DNA from: CAXBDP01 sp041689935
GTDB lineage: Bacteria > Bacteroidota > Bacteroidia > Cytophagales > Cyclobacteriaceae
Direction: 5' to 3'
DNA length: 64,000 nucleotides
Assembly: GCA_041689935.1 (NCBI GenBank)
Contig: JBDNFI010000097.1
Span: forward strand, 1-64,000
In this document: positions 43,913-53,787 of the stretch, piece by piece
Layout of the letters: each line of letters opens with the position of its first letter
Numbering within the stretch: the stretch's first letter is position 1
Made by a program: the position numbers and the translations under genes
The notes under the pieces: generated by a model
What the model saw: the letters and a program-made list of their open reading frames with translations, nothing else
What the model was told of the DNA's origin: nothing
Databases searched by the model: none

Positions 43913-44745
43913 TTTATTAGAAAGTCATTTACTTGTGAATAAAACCACTCAGGCTCATCGAACATGATGAAATGCTTGCTATTCGGTGCCATGATAATCT
44001 TTTTATTGCTCAGATTTGCAAATTGCTTTTCGAAATTTCCTCTCACCAATTCTTTATCTGGGTAGCTCGCTCCTAAGATAATAACCGATGCTTTAATGCT
44101 TTTCAAGTTCTCTCTCAAATCTAACTTCAATAAGTCAGTATATCCATAAACAAACGTTTTCCGGTCAGCTTGCAAGCTCCAATTTGTTAACTCATCTATT
44201 CGTTCAGGCTCTGATGTCATATTTTGGCTCATCATTTTTGCCATTTCTAAAGTTTCCGCTTCAGATTGGGCGAGCATTTGTGCATTATACGGGCTTTCAT
44301 ATTGAAGGGCTTCTGCTGGAACGCCCGGCATCATTAGCTCACGCATACAGGGAATTGCATCTACCAAAATCAATTTGACTATTTTTTCTGGCATTTCAGC
44401 TGCCAAATCGATGGCCAACATTCCTCCCATACTGTGTCCAATAATGGTTATATCCTCTAGATTTTCTGTTTGGATGTATTCGATCAATTCGGATTTAATA
44501 GTTGAATACCAAGGCATTTCAATAGCTGGCAAATTATTGAAGCCTGCATAGGACACCTTAATTGATTGATATGTCTTGGGTAATTGCTGGATGGTTTCAT
44601 CCCAAACGGAGCCGGGGGTGGTAAACCCAGGCAAAAAGAGGATGAGTTCTCCATCGCCTGATTTTTCCAGATATATAGCTGGATTTTGAGCAAAGGCTAT
44701 AAAAGCGGCAAAAATGAGAGTGAAGGTTACTGTAAACTTTTTCAT
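43903..44745 (-). CDS. Secreted alpha/beta hydrolase
   Basis: This 280-residue protein has a signal peptide (TFTLIFAAFIAFAQNP). The nucleophile elbow is IIGHSMGGMLAIDLA near residue 103, the oxyanion segment is LILFLPGFTTPGSVWDE near 36, and the catalytic His region is PNSKHFIMFDEP near 258. It is the first gene of the hydrolase-sigma-membrane protein unit. Its substrate is unknown. Close coupling to an ECF sigma factor suggests that it is produced under the same signal. Confidence 0.85.
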   Translation of the reverse strand: MKKFTVTFTLIFAAFIAFAQNPAIYLEKSGDGELILFLPGFTTPGSVWDETIQQLPKTYQSIKVSYAGFNNLPAIEMPWYSTIKSELIEYIQTENLEDITIIGHSMGGMLAIDLAAEMPEKIVKLILVDAIPCMRELMMPGVPAEALQYESPYNAQMLAQSEAETLEMAKMMSQNMTSEPERIDELTNWSLQADRKTFVYGYTDLLKLDLRENLKSIKASVIILGASYPDKELVRGNFEKQFANLSNKKIIMAPNSKHFIMFDEPEWFYSQVNDFLIKCP

Positions 44746-44890
44746 GTGATTTGAATTTGATTTTTATCTTAGTTTCAAATCCACATAAATTGTTACAAGG
44801 CGGGAGGATTATTTTTCAATATCTGCTACAGAATAATTAGGGTAGTTATGGAAATTCAAAATAGTTAATGGTAAGCTTTTAATTAATAGA

Positions 44891-45226
44891 TTATTTCCCA
44901 AAAGTCTTTTTAAGGAAGGATTCAGTCAGGAAAATGCCGGCAATGAGCGTGACTACCCAAGCGATACAAGTGGATGATATAATCGTTGGTACAGGTTTCT
45001 TTAAAATGATAAGAACCAGTTGGAAGGCTATAACCATAGCCGAACCAAAAAGCATAATATTGACCCAATATAAATTGGCTACCTTCCAAGTTTGCTCGTT
45101 TTTCATAGAGCGTTTTGTACGGTAGCCAAATAAGTAATTGATCTCTTTAGGTTGAGCCGCCTTAAAAATCAATGGCAGTCCAATAATTAATACGTCTAGT
45201 ATAGCGATTGGCCAAAATGAAGCCAT
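44891..45226 (-). CDS. SdpI family membrane protein
   Basis: This 111-residue protein has three hydrophobic segments (residues 6-22, 50-72 and 80-102). Between them it carries the hallmark INYLFGYRTKRSMKNEQTWKVAN of the SdpI/YhfL-like family. In Bacillus SdpI gives immunity to the SdpC toxin. Most homologues elsewhere have unknown roles. It is coupled to bioB by a one-base overlap (TAATG on the - strand). Confidence 0.83.
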   Translation of the reverse strand: MASFWPIAILDVLIIGLPLIFKAAQPKEINYLFGYRTKRSMKNEQTWKVANLYWVNIMLFGSAMVIAFQLVLIILKKPVPTIISSTCIAWVVTLIAGIFLTESFLKKTFGK

Positions 45227-46209
45227 TAGATCATACTTACCGTTTCTTCTTCTTTTTTGTAGGCTTTGCGAGGTTTCAGATTTAGCGTCTGGAACATTTG
45301 CTTATCCATATCTACATCAGGGTTAGGCGTTGTCAAAAGCTTTTCACCTGCAAAAATGGAATTTGCACCAGCCATAAAGCACAAAGCCTGTTCTTCCACA
45401 CTCATCATAACTCTACCAGCAGACAATCTTACCATTGCTTTCGGCATAATGATTCGAGCAGTGGCAATCATTCTCACCATATCCCACACTGGTACGCGAG
45501 GTTGGTTTGCTAGTGGCGTTCCTGCTACTGGTACCAGAGCATTTACAGGCACTGATTCAGGATGCTCTGGCAATGTGGCAAGTGTATGAAGCATTCCTAT
45601 TCGATCGTTCACACTCTCCCCCATCCCAATGATTCCTCCTGAGCAAACCGATATTTTGGTTTTTCTTACTGCTTCTAATGTTTTGAGGCGATCATCATAT
45701 TTTCTCGTACTGATAATTTCTTCGTAATGCTCTTCCGAAGTGTCAAGATTATGGTTATATGCATAAAGGCCGGCCTCTTTCAATCTTTGGGCTTGCTCCT
45801 CGGTCAACATTCCTAGCGTGCAGCATACTTCCAAATCGAGATTAGACACTCCCTTCACCATTTCGATTACCTTATCGAAATCTCGATTGGATCTTACCTC
45901 CCGCCAAGCAGCACCCATACAAAAGCGGGTGCTTCCATTCATTTTAGCTTCTTTTGCAGAGTCCAATACTTCATTTACCGAAAGTAATTTTTGAGCTTTT
46001 ACATCCGTATGGTAGCGAGCTGCCTGCGGACAATAAGAGCAATCTTCGGGACAGCCGCCCGTTTTGATGGATAGTAAGGTGCAAACTTGGACTTCGCCTA
46101 TTTCGTGGTATTCTCGGTGTGCAGTCGCTCCTCTATATATCAAGTCAAGCAACCTGCTATTATAAATTTTAGCGATTTCTTCTTTTGTCCAGTCGTTTCT
46201 AATCTCCAT
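45226..46209 (-). CDS. bioB: Biotin synthase
   Basis: This protein of about 327 residues starts at MEIRNDWTKEEIAKIY. A 26-residue in-frame extension overlaps sppA and is not family-like. It is a radical SAM enzyme that inserts sulfur into dethiobiotin. The SAM cluster motif is GGCPEDCSYCPQAAR near residue 48, with the second-cluster Cys in RFCMGAAWRE and EVCCTLGML. GGIIGMGES is near residue 190. No other bio gene is in the window. Confidence 0.95.
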   Translation of the reverse strand: MEIRNDWTKEEIAKIYNSRLLDLIYRGATAHREYHEIGEVQVCTLLSIKTGGCPEDCSYCPQAARYHTDVKAQKLLSVNEVLDSAKEAKMNGSTRFCMGAAWREVRSNRDFDKVIEMVKGVSNLDLEVCCTLGMLTEEQAQRLKEAGLYAYNHNLDTSEEHYEEIISTRKYDDRLKTLEAVRKTKISVCSGGIIGMGESVNDRIGMLHTLATLPEHPESVPVNALVPVAGTPLANQPRVPVWDMVRMIATARIIMPKAMVRLSAGRVMMSVEEQALCFMAGANSIFAGEKLLTTPNPDVDMDKQMFQTLNLKPRKAYKKEEETVSMI

Positions 46210-46240
46210 ATCAATAATTTTTTTGCTGCTGCAATATACT

Positions 46241-47995
46241 TTAGCGTATGCGGAGTTCAAAAGGCATTCTGGCTTGTGCGCCTTCATATTCTTTAATTGC
46301 TTTGATATTTTCCATGATTGGATAAAGCTCCCCTAATTGTGCTTTTGCTATCCTTACAGAAATATCTTCATTTAAACTGTTTATCAGCTCTTCGATAAAG
46401 TCCACTTTAGGTGGAAAAACAACAACTCTATACTCCTCAATTTCAGCCATTTCAGCTGCTTTTTTCACAGCGTCATCTAAGCCTCCAAGTTCATCTACTA
46501 AGCCATTTTCTACTGCTTGCGCACCTGACCAAACTCTACCAGAAGCAACAGCTAATAATTCGTCAATTGCCATACCTCTACCCTCAGCAGCTTTGCTGGT
46601 AAAGGTCGCATACGTTCTTTCTACACCTTTTTGCAATATTTGTTTCTCTTCTGGAGACATTGGTTTGCTTAGGCTAAGGAAATTGGAATATCTGCCAGTT
46701 GACACAAAATCAGAATAGACACCAAGTTTATCATTCAACAAATTTTCGGCATTGAACCACAAGCCAAATACACCGATACTGCCTGTGATAGTGGTTGACT
46801 CAGCAATGATGTGATTCGTACCCATTGCCATATAATATCCGCCAGAAGCAGCAACATCAGACATGGACGCAATCACTGGTTTTTTGGCCTTAAGCAATTC
46901 TATTTCTCTCCACATGGCATCAGAAGCAAGTGCAGATCCGCCAGGAGAATTGATTCTCAATACAACGGCTTTCACACTCTCATCATCTCTCAATTTTCTA
47001 ATTTCTTCGTTGAAACTATCAGAAGCAATGATTTCTTGTCCGCCTCCCGCTGTTCCTGATACGATACTGCCGCTCGCTACTAATACCGCAATTTTGTTTG
47101 CTGAGTATTTATCAGGGTTCGCAACTTTCATATATTTCTTTATCGAAACGAATTCAATTTCATCAGCTTCTTCCAAGCCCAACCTGTTCTTGATATCGGC
47201 ATACATTTGATCTTGATAGGAAAGCTGATCGATCAACTTATAGGTAATGGCATCTGCGGGTTCGCGAACGAGCATTTCGTCTGATATTTCGTGCAGCTTT
47301 GCCAATTCTATATTTCTCGATGCGGCAATTCTTTCTATCACTGTGTCATAAATAGAGTTGAGGAAGGATTCCGTTTGTTCTCTGTTTTCAGGACTCATTT
47401 TTTCATTCAAAAAGGGCTCAACAGCACTTTTGTAGTCACCCACTCTGAAAATTTCAGGTTCCACACCTATCTTATCTAAAGTATTTTTGATCGACACGAA
47501 TTCTGAACCAAGTCCATTTAGCTCAACTTCCCCCTCCGGAAACATGTGAATAGCATCAGCAACAGAGGCGATATAATAGCCTTGCTCTGAATAAAACTCA
47601 CCGTAAGCCACGATGAACTTACCATTGTCCTTAAACTCTTGTAGAGATTGTCTGATTTCACTCAAGGAGCTAAAACCAGCTACAGGAAAATTACTTTCTA
47701 AATAAATTCCTTCAATTTTTGGATCAGCGGAAGCACTTTTGATAGCTTTTTTAAGATCAATCAATCCAAGTGGGCTGCTCACTCCACCAAACATTCCCAA
47801 ATCGGCAAAAGGGTTGTCAACGGTTTGTTCTTGAATCACTCTATTCAAATTTAGATGTAATACAGATTGATCTTTAATTTTCACTTCAGGGTCGGAGGAT
47901 AAAACTCCTATGAGTCCAACTAAAATGAAAAAACCGATGAACATAAAAAGAATTAGACCCACAATAGTGGATAAAACATTCAGAAAGAATTTCAT
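46241..47995 (-). CDS. sppA: Signal peptide peptidase SppA (67K type)
   Basis: This 584-residue inner-membrane serine/lysine protease degrades cleaved signal peptides. One N-terminal membrane helix (VLSTIVGLILFMFIGFFILVG) is followed by two ClpP-like repeats. The general-base Lys is in FRVGDYKSAVEPF near residue 190 and the nucleophile Ser is in TTITGSIGVFGLW near residue 400. ASGGYYMAMG between them belongs to the second repeat. The length is that of the long E. coli-type enzyme. Confidence 0.92.
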   Translation of the reverse strand: MKFFLNVLSTIVGLILFMFIGFFILVGLIGVLSSDPEVKIKDQSVLHLNLNRVIQEQTVDNPFADLGMFGGVSSPLGLIDLKKAIKSASADPKIEGIYLESNFPVAGFSSLSEIRQSLQEFKDNGKFIVAYGEFYSEQGYYIASVADAIHMFPEGEVELNGLGSEFVSIKNTLDKIGVEPEIFRVGDYKSAVEPFLNEKMSPENREQTESFLNSIYDTVIERIAASRNIELAKLHEISDEMLVREPADAITYKLIDQLSYQDQMYADIKNRLGLEEADEIEFVSIKKYMKVANPDKYSANKIAVLVASGSIVSGTAGGGQEIIASDSFNEEIRKLRDDESVKAVVLRINSPGGSALASDAMWREIELLKAKKPVIASMSDVAASGGYYMAMGTNHIIAESTTITGSIGVFGLWFNAENLLNDKLGVYSDFVSTGRYSNFLSLSKPMSPEEKQILQKGVERTYATFTSKAAEGRGMAIDELLAVASGRVWSGAQAVENGLVDELGGLDDAVKKAAEMAEIEEYRVVVFPPKVDFIEELINSLNEDISVRIAKAQLGELYPIMENIKAIKEYEGAQARMPFELRIR

Positions 47996-48158
47996 ATTTT
48001 CTTTGTTTTGGGTTCTATTATTTAGCCAATGGAATTGATTGGCTGTTCGAGATTGAGAAAAGATAGCGTATTGATAATCTTGCCTCGTTTATTTATGCAA
48101 AATAACTACATATATTCAGTAAAGTTGCCAAGTTTTGTATTGTCGTAAAAAATCGAAG

Positions 48159-48659
48159 ATGGAAAGGGTATTTTTACTGTTGGGGAGTAACCAAGGAAAG
48201 CGGGAGGAATTTTTGCGTAGTGCACAATTGAGGCTATCCGAAAAAATTGGACCTATCAGAGTCAGTAGCAGCTATTTCGAAACGGCTCCTTGGGGTGATA
48301 CAAATCAAGCCGATTTTATTAATCAAGTACTTCAATTTGAGGTAAATTTATCGCCAGAGGAATTGTTAGAAACGATACTTGATATTGAGATAGAACTTGG
48401 AAGGGTTCGGAACTCAAGCTTCCGCTATGGATCTAGGAGCATTGACATTGATATACTCTATTTCGGAGCAGTAATAATGGAAACCGAAAAGCTGGCCATA
48501 CCGCATCCACGAATAGGAGAAAGGCGATTTGCACTTGAACCCTTGGTAGAAATCGCTGCGGATTTAATTCACCCAAAAACGAAACTCACCCAGCAGGAAA
48601 TGCTGGATAGATGCGAGGATTTATTGCCTGTAAAAAAAATAAAGGGCAACCCTGTCTGA
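48159..48659 (+). CDS. folK: 2-amino-4-hydroxy-6-hydroxymethyldihydropteridine pyrophosphokinase
   Basis: This 166-residue protein starts at MERVFLLLGSNQGKRE. A TTG-led extension upstream is less likely. It transfers pyrophosphate from ATP to the pterin in folate synthesis. The pterin site SSYFETAPWGDTNQADFINQV is split in sequence near residues 38-58. ELGRVRNSSFRYGSRSIDIDIL near 88-109 gives the ATP and Mg ligands (the DIDIL motif). It is divergent from sppA and convergent with fabD. Confidence 0.93.
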   Translation: MERVFLLLGSNQGKREEFLRSAQLRLSEKIGPIRVSSSYFETAPWGDTNQADFINQVLQFEVNLSPEELLETILDIEIELGRVRNSSFRYGSRSIDIDILYFGAVIMETEKLAIPHPRIGERRFALEPLVEIAADLIHPKTKLTQQEMLDRCEDLLPVKKIKGNPV

Positions 48660-48676
48660 TTGCTCTAATAAAACCT

Positions 48677-49561
48677 CTACAATTCTAAACTGCTAGCATT
48701 CGCGTGGTTGTGAATTTTACGGATAAGCCCTTGCAAAACTTTACCCGGTCCGGCTTCATAGAAATCGACGCATCCATCAGACACCATATTGAGCACAGTA
48801 TGGGTCCATTTTACAGGAAAAGTAAGTTGAGAGATAAGGTTCTCTTGAATTTTGTGAACATCCGTCCAAGGCATTGCATCTACGTTTTGGTAAATCGGAC
48901 AAATGGGATCGTTGAAAGGGGTACTTCTAATTGCTTTTTCTAATTCCTCCCGCGCAGGTTCCATCAATGGGGAATGAAATGCGCCGCCCACAGGCAAAAT
49001 TATTGCGCGCTTGGCTCCAGCGTCCTTCAACTTCTCACAGGCTTCTTCTACAGCAGCCTGTGCGCCAGAAATCACCAGTTGTCCTGGACAATTATAATTA
49101 GCCGGCACCACTATACCACTTTGCACCGCTTCGCAAATAAGGGCTACTTGTACTTCATCCATTCCCAGCACGGCGGCCATTGTGCTTGGCTCAATTTCAC
49201 AGGCTTTCTGCATGGCATCGGCTCTTTTGGCGACCAATAGCAATGCATCTTCAAAGGTTAACGTGCGGTTAGCTACCAAGGCAGAAAACTCACCAAGTGA
49301 GTGCCCTGCCACCATATCGGGGTGGTCATTCTCCTTACATAGAGCTATTATTACAGAGTGGAGAAATACGGCTGGCTGGGTTACATTGGTGCTTTTTAGC
49401 TCTTCGGAGGTGCCATTGAACATGATGTCGGTAATCTTGAATCCAAGGATATCGTTGGCATCTTCAAAAAGGCTGCGTGCTTTGTCGTTGCTTTCGTACA
49501 AGTCTTTGCCCATACCAGAAAACTGGGAGCCTTGCCCAGGAAAAATATATGCTTTACTCAT
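48677..49561 (-). CDS. fabD: Malonyl CoA-ACP transacylase
   Basis: This 294-residue enzyme loads malonyl units onto ACP for fatty-acid synthesis. FPGQGSQFSGMGKDLYES is at the start, the nucleophile is in VAGHSLGEFSALVAN near residue 88, and the catalytic His is in GGAFHSPLM near residue 196. QNVDAMPWTD near 230 is also typical. No other fab gene is adjacent. Confidence 0.95.
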   Translation of the reverse strand: MSKAYIFPGQGSQFSGMGKDLYESNDKARSLFEDANDILGFKITDIMFNGTSEELKSTNVTQPAVFLHSVIIALCKENDHPDMVAGHSLGEFSALVANRTLTFEDALLLVAKRADAMQKACEIEPSTMAAVLGMDEVQVALICEAVQSGIVVPANYNCPGQLVISGAQAAVEEACEKLKDAGAKRAIILPVGGAFHSPLMEPAREELEKAIRSTPFNDPICPIYQNVDAMPWTDVHKIQENLISQLTFPVKWTHTVLNMVSDGCVDFYEAGPGKVLQGLIRKIHNHANASSLEL

Positions 49562-49609
49562 GGAGCTTGAGGTAAATGAAAAGCGAAATTAGGAATAATT
49601 TCAGGAAGG

Positions 49610-50005
49610 TTAAATGAACCGATCTTTAATTTCAGGAGAAGGTATGCGGCAGGAGTCCGTTTTACCAAACCAACTGTAGCGATTTGTAGCAATCCACCTG
49701 TATATCCCATCTCGGACAAAAGGCGGGAGGATAATGAAAATATAGAGCATTGGCCATAATCCAGTCAATTTCTTAAGGATTTCTAAGGCCGCTCTGCTCT
49801 CTTTATAAAAATTGTCTGGAGTTATCAAAACCACACTGCTGAGGCCTACATATTCAAGACCTCTTTCTTTTAAGATAGCCAGCCCTTCATCCGATTGAAT
49901 GGCACCCATTTTAAAGTATTTCTTTTTATCATAGCTAATCACCAAATTCACAAATCTATTGCAAAGATTGCAAACACCGTCAAAGAGAATGATATGCTTT
50001 TCCAT
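49610..50005 (-). CDS. DCC family thiol-disulfide oxidoreductase-like protein (DUF393)
   Basis: This 131-residue protein begins with the DUF393 signature IILFDGVCNLCNRFVN (the DxxCxxC motif that names the family). IQSDEGLAILKERGL and a hydrophobic segment around residues 85-100 (WPMLYIFIILPPFVRDG) follow. Members are predicted thiol-disulfide enzymes of unknown substrate. The start overlaps the stop of the T9SS cargo gene upstream by one base. Confidence 0.88.
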   Translation of the reverse strand: MEKHIILFDGVCNLCNRFVNLVISYDKKKYFKMGAIQSDEGLAILKERGLEYVGLSSVVLITPDNFYKESRAALEILKKLTGLWPMLYIFIILPPFVRDGIYRWIATNRYSWFGKTDSCRIPSPEIKDRFI

Positions 50006-52794
50006 TACCTCACCATTTGGACCCAGCCTTTAAGTTCGCGGCTTCGTTGGCTAGGATCATTCGTCAAGAATATTACTTCACCATGGTAGTAGTAAGTGCC
50101 CGCAGGCAGTTCGTTTCCATCCTTATCTCTGCCATCCCAGTTGATAAATATTCCTTCTGCCGTATTCGACTGGTAAGAAAATACTTCCATTCCCCAGCGA
50201 TTAATGATGATCACTTTCACCGATTCTACAAATCGAGGGCAGGCTGATAACGGGTTTCCGATAGCTCTGAATGTGTCATTAGACCCGTCGCCGTTTGGTG
50301 TAAATACATTTGGCAGATCGTATTGAGGACAATTTTCATTGCAAATCACGTTGCTAAATTCACTTTCATTACCCGCTTCATCAATGGCAGTAATCACATA
50401 GCAACCTTCAAAGGAAGACAACTGCTCATGGATGAATTCACGATCTGCCACAGCTACGGTAGCAATTTCTTGAAACTCGCCCTCAGGGCCTGTAGCGGAG
50501 AAATATATTTTAAATGAAACTATATCATCCTCGCAATCCTCATTGATCGTAGGTGTCCACCTAAATGAATTGAAGAAATCGCCTCTAAAGCCACATGGTT
50601 TGTCTGCAAAAAACTCCTCGCAATTTGGCGTAGTCAATTCGATCACAGGAGCACAAGGTGCTATAATATCCCTTGGGGTTTGACATACAATTTGAGAATT
50701 GTTAATTAATGGCCTAGGAATTTCTTCCATATCATAAGCTCCCTGCGTGGAAACGAAGTAACAATAGAACTCATCTGGTATGAGTTCTCTTCCTTGATCA
50801 TTGGAATCAGTAAAGCTTAATCCACCGGTTAATACATTTACACTGTCAATCAATACAAAAGCATCAGGGTTACTTGGATTGATTTTGTTACGATAGATAT
50901 AGTGATATGGGAAATCTTGGGTTTCGTTATTCCAAGACACATTATAGTCCCAAGCTAGGTCTATCCGATTGGTGGTTTGAGATGCTGCGAGCCTCACACT
51001 TGAAGCAATACTTGATGAATCTAATAATTCAATTTCACTTGAAAATAAATTCACTTGGTAGCGATAAGCCAATTCTTCTGTATTCAGATTTATATCTAAA
51101 AAGAGAGTATCCTGAGTCGTTGCCACTAAGGCTTTACTAGCTTCACCTTCTAGATTCTCCAATCTATACAGTTCGTAGGTGTAAGGCGGAGGGAATCTTG
51201 CCACATCAATTTGGAAAGGGCTAGTCCACTTTACAAATATTTGGCCATTAGTCAGATCCGTTTCTCGTACATCTACATTCGTGAGAATAGGCACGTCCAC
51301 GTTTATCATGGTACATATTTCTCTTGACACAATGCTTTCTCCACCACCAGGCTGTGGAAATCTCGCAAAGATTCTGTAGCAATATAAATTACCTACCACT
51401 GGCCCATTAGGGAAGGTATCATCTGTAAAAGACGTGTCCGAAGGGTCAACAGATCCTATTAATTCATATCCAGCTCTAATACCTGTTTCACAATCATCTG
51501 GTTCATAGGGATTGCTGCCAATGCGGCGATATACTTCAATACTTTCAGCATTTGCAAAGCAACCGTAAGGATCCCATGCTAGGTCTACCACCTTGCCGGG
51601 GCTTTGCGTGACTGTTTGTAATTCGGGAGCAGGGGCAATCACGGTGATATTCCAAGTTTTGATATTTACCAAATTTGGCCCTGATAGTGGAGCATCTGTT
51701 ACTTTGAATTGAACCTGATATGGCCTTAGTCGCACGTGGCTACAGTCTGTTTGCCAATTGAACGTACCTGAAGCAGGACTTGGACGAAAAGCGGTGGTGA
51801 TAGGTGAGAAGATTGCCGAGCCGCTACCGATATCATAAATACCTGCGAAGCTTTCGAGCAATACGCGGTCTCCATTGGGGTCAGTCCCTAAGATTTGTTC
51901 GGTGATTAGTGTTCCTGCCACTACGCAAATATCTTGTGGTATTTGAACATCTGGTGGATCATTATCACAATCTTCAATGATTATTTGCAAGTCACGGGTT
52001 ACATATCCGATGCGTACAAACTCTCCATTTATTTTGCGCCATTCCTCAACGATAAAAGCCACATTATATTCTCCTGTGGTACCTGGGCTATCCCAAATCA
52101 AATCACCTGTGATAGAATTAAGGCTAAAAGTGGCTGGTCCTGTTCCATCTTGCGTCCTTCCTCTAAAAATAGGATCGTTTGGCGGTCTATAGCCATTTAC
52201 CTCCCGCGCTCTTGTTTGCTTAGGTACTACTAAGCGATAGGCAAGGCTATCACCATCTATGTCGAAAGCACCAGGGTTGTGAATAAATCTTACCGTAGTA
52301 CATCCTCTATCTACTGGAGGGATAAGTAATTCAGGCGTATTTGTTACCGTAAGGAAAGGGTCTACTAACAACTGAGTTTCTACATAAAAAGGAGTAGCTA
52401 CTGATTCAATCATATTGAGAACAAAATCATTTCTGAAATCTTCACCATAGCTGATTGTGTAAAATCCAGCTCCTTGAAATGTATGAATGATGGTGACAAT
52501 ATTTGATTCTACTGCATTTCCTATATCCGTACGAACGAAGGAATTTCCAGCGATTTGACTTGCCTGCGTCAAATTTACCACTCTGCCGTCCCCGAAATTT
52601 AGGTTGCCAGCACCAAACGGAACAGGTGAGCCAGTATCCCTGTAGGCAATTACAGTAATCCGATAGGTTAGCGTAGGCCCAGGTAATCTCGTGGCAATAA
52701 TTTCCCCTGCTCTTATATGTGTAGCTTCAACTTTTAAAATACTAAAAAAGCTGATTAATAAAAAGAATAAGCTGAGCCCAAGTTGGCGCTTCAT
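50005..52794 (-). CDS. T9SS type-B sorted surface protein with gliding-motility C-terminal domain
   Basis: This 929-residue protein starts from the ATG at 52794 and has a signal peptide (LGLSLFFLLISFFSILKVEA). The body contains PKD/Ig-like beta domains. FDIDGDSLAYRLV near residue 185 and repeated fibronectin-like stretches near 400-700 are visible. From about residue 828 the gliding-motility-associated C-terminal domain begins (LPNVFTPNGDGSNDTFRAIG), ending in INRWGMEVF, WDGRDKDGNELPAGTYYY and a final KGWVQMVR. This domain directs export by the type IX system and attachment at the surface. Its ligand is unknown. Confidence 0.92.
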   Translation of the reverse strand: MKRQLGLSLFFLLISFFSILKVEATHIRAGEIIATRLPGPTLTYRITVIAYRDTGSPVPFGAGNLNFGDGRVVNLTQASQIAGNSFVRTDIGNAVESNIVTIIHTFQGAGFYTISYGEDFRNDFVLNMIESVATPFYVETQLLVDPFLTVTNTPELLIPPVDRGCTTVRFIHNPGAFDIDGDSLAYRLVVPKQTRAREVNGYRPPNDPIFRGRTQDGTGPATFSLNSITGDLIWDSPGTTGEYNVAFIVEEWRKINGEFVRIGYVTRDLQIIIEDCDNDPPDVQIPQDICVVAGTLITEQILGTDPNGDRVLLESFAGIYDIGSGSAIFSPITTAFRPSPASGTFNWQTDCSHVRLRPYQVQFKVTDAPLSGPNLVNIKTWNITVIAPAPELQTVTQSPGKVVDLAWDPYGCFANAESIEVYRRIGSNPYEPDDCETGIRAGYELIGSVDPSDTSFTDDTFPNGPVVGNLYCYRIFARFPQPGGGESIVSREICTMINVDVPILTNVDVRETDLTNGQIFVKWTSPFQIDVARFPPPYTYELYRLENLEGEASKALVATTQDTLFLDINLNTEELAYRYQVNLFSSEIELLDSSSIASSVRLAASQTTNRIDLAWDYNVSWNNETQDFPYHYIYRNKINPSNPDAFVLIDSVNVLTGGLSFTDSNDQGRELIPDEFYCYFVSTQGAYDMEEIPRPLINNSQIVCQTPRDIIAPCAPVIELTTPNCEEFFADKPCGFRGDFFNSFRWTPTINEDCEDDIVSFKIYFSATGPEGEFQEIATVAVADREFIHEQLSSFEGCYVITAIDEAGNESEFSNVICNENCPQYDLPNVFTPNGDGSNDTFRAIGNPLSACPRFVESVKVIIINRWGMEVFSYQSNTAEGIFINWDGRDKDGNELPAGTYYYHGEVIFLTNDPSQRSRELKGWVQMVR

Positions 52795-53010
52795 GTAGAA
52801 AAATTTAGAATCGCTAAATATATAACTTCCGTCAATCAAACGAAATAATAAACAAACAGTTTATGGAAGTGTTCTCTGCAAAGATGTTTATAAATAAGAA
52901 AAATTACTTGTGAATCGGGCAATTTATTCTGCTTCTTGAAATAACCGGTAAATGATCCTCGCTAAGTTTTCAATCGGTATTTAAAGAATTTCTAAATTAA
53001 TACTGACGGA

Positions 53011-53041
53011 TTGCAGGTTAATAGTTCCGAATGTACCTTTG
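53011..53041 (+). promoter_or_regulatory. Promoter of the sdhCAB operon
   Basis: TTG (53011-53013) is followed after 20 bases by TACCTTTG (53034-53041), matching the Bacteroidota -33/-7 pattern TTTG-N19-21-TAnnTTTG. The distance to the sdhC ATG is 40 bases. Confidence 0.7.
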
Positions 53042-53081
53042 GTCTCCTATCGGAAGAATATATCTAAATTTATTGTAAATA

Positions 53082-53759
53082 ATGAGCTGGTTAACAGAAA
53101 CACTTTCAAGTACACTGGGACAAAAACTCTTAATGGCTCTTACAGGGCTTTTTTTAGTTACTTTCCTTATTGTCCACTTATCGGGTAATTTTCAGTTGCT
53201 GATGGATGATGGAGGCGAAGCATTTAATGCCTACGCAAAATTCATGACGACCAATCCTTTAATCAAGGCAGCATCTTACATTCTGTATTCAGGAATTTTG
53301 CTTCATGTGATTTATTCCATAATCCTAACCGGCAAAAATAGAAAAGCAAGACCCATAAAGTATGCCAAGCAATCTTCCTCTTCAAAAGCAACTTGGAACT
53401 CTCGCAATATGGGTTTATTGGGCACACTTATTTTGGTTTTCCTAATAATCCACTTACGTAACTTCTGGTATGAAATGCATTGGGGTGAAATTGGAATTGA
53501 TATGAACGGAAATAAAGACTTGTATGCCGTCGTAACAGCAGCCTTTTCTGAGCCACTATACGTGCTGTTATATGTTGCGTCTATGGTGGCATTGGCCTTT
53601 CATTTATCGCATGGCTTTGCAAGTGCTTTTCAAACCTTGGGATGGAATCACCCAAAATATTCTCCACTTGTGAGCAAGGTAGGATTGGCCATTTCCATAT
53701 TGATACCTGTTGGTTTCGCAATTATCCCAATTTTTCTTTTTATTAAAACCTTAGCTTGA
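53082..53759 (+). CDS. sdhC: Succinate dehydrogenase cytochrome b subunit
   Basis: This 225-residue membrane anchor of the B-type succinate:menaquinone oxidoreductase has five hydrophobic segments (near residues 15-32, 60-80, 110-130, 160-178 and 196-216). Heme-ligand histidines are suggested by VTFLIVHLSGNFQLL near residue 25, YSGILLHVIYSI near 73, LVFLIIHLRNFWYEMHWG near 119, and VALAFHLSHGFASAFQTLG near 165. It is the first gene of sdhCAB, with sdhA starting 28 bases later. Confidence 0.93.
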   Translation: MSWLTETLSSTLGQKLLMALTGLFLVTFLIVHLSGNFQLLMDDGGEAFNAYAKFMTTNPLIKAASYILYSGILLHVIYSIILTGKNRKARPIKYAKQSSSSKATWNSRNMGLLGTLILVFLIIHLRNFWYEMHWGEIGIDMNGNKDLYAVVTAAFSEPLYVLLYVASMVALAFHLSHGFASAFQTLGWNHPKYSPLVSKVGLAISILIPVGFAIIPIFLFIKTLA

Positions 53760-53787
53760 CACAGCAGGTTAGGAAACTGAACAAAAT

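Noticed and set aside
46210..46287. N-terminal extension of BioB
   Set aside because: It overlaps the end of sppA and is not family-like. The ATG at 46209 fits.
53011..53041. A sigma-70 type TTGACA/TATAAT promoter for sdh
   Set aside because: The sequence fits the Bacteroidota TTG-N20-TAnnTTTG pattern better.
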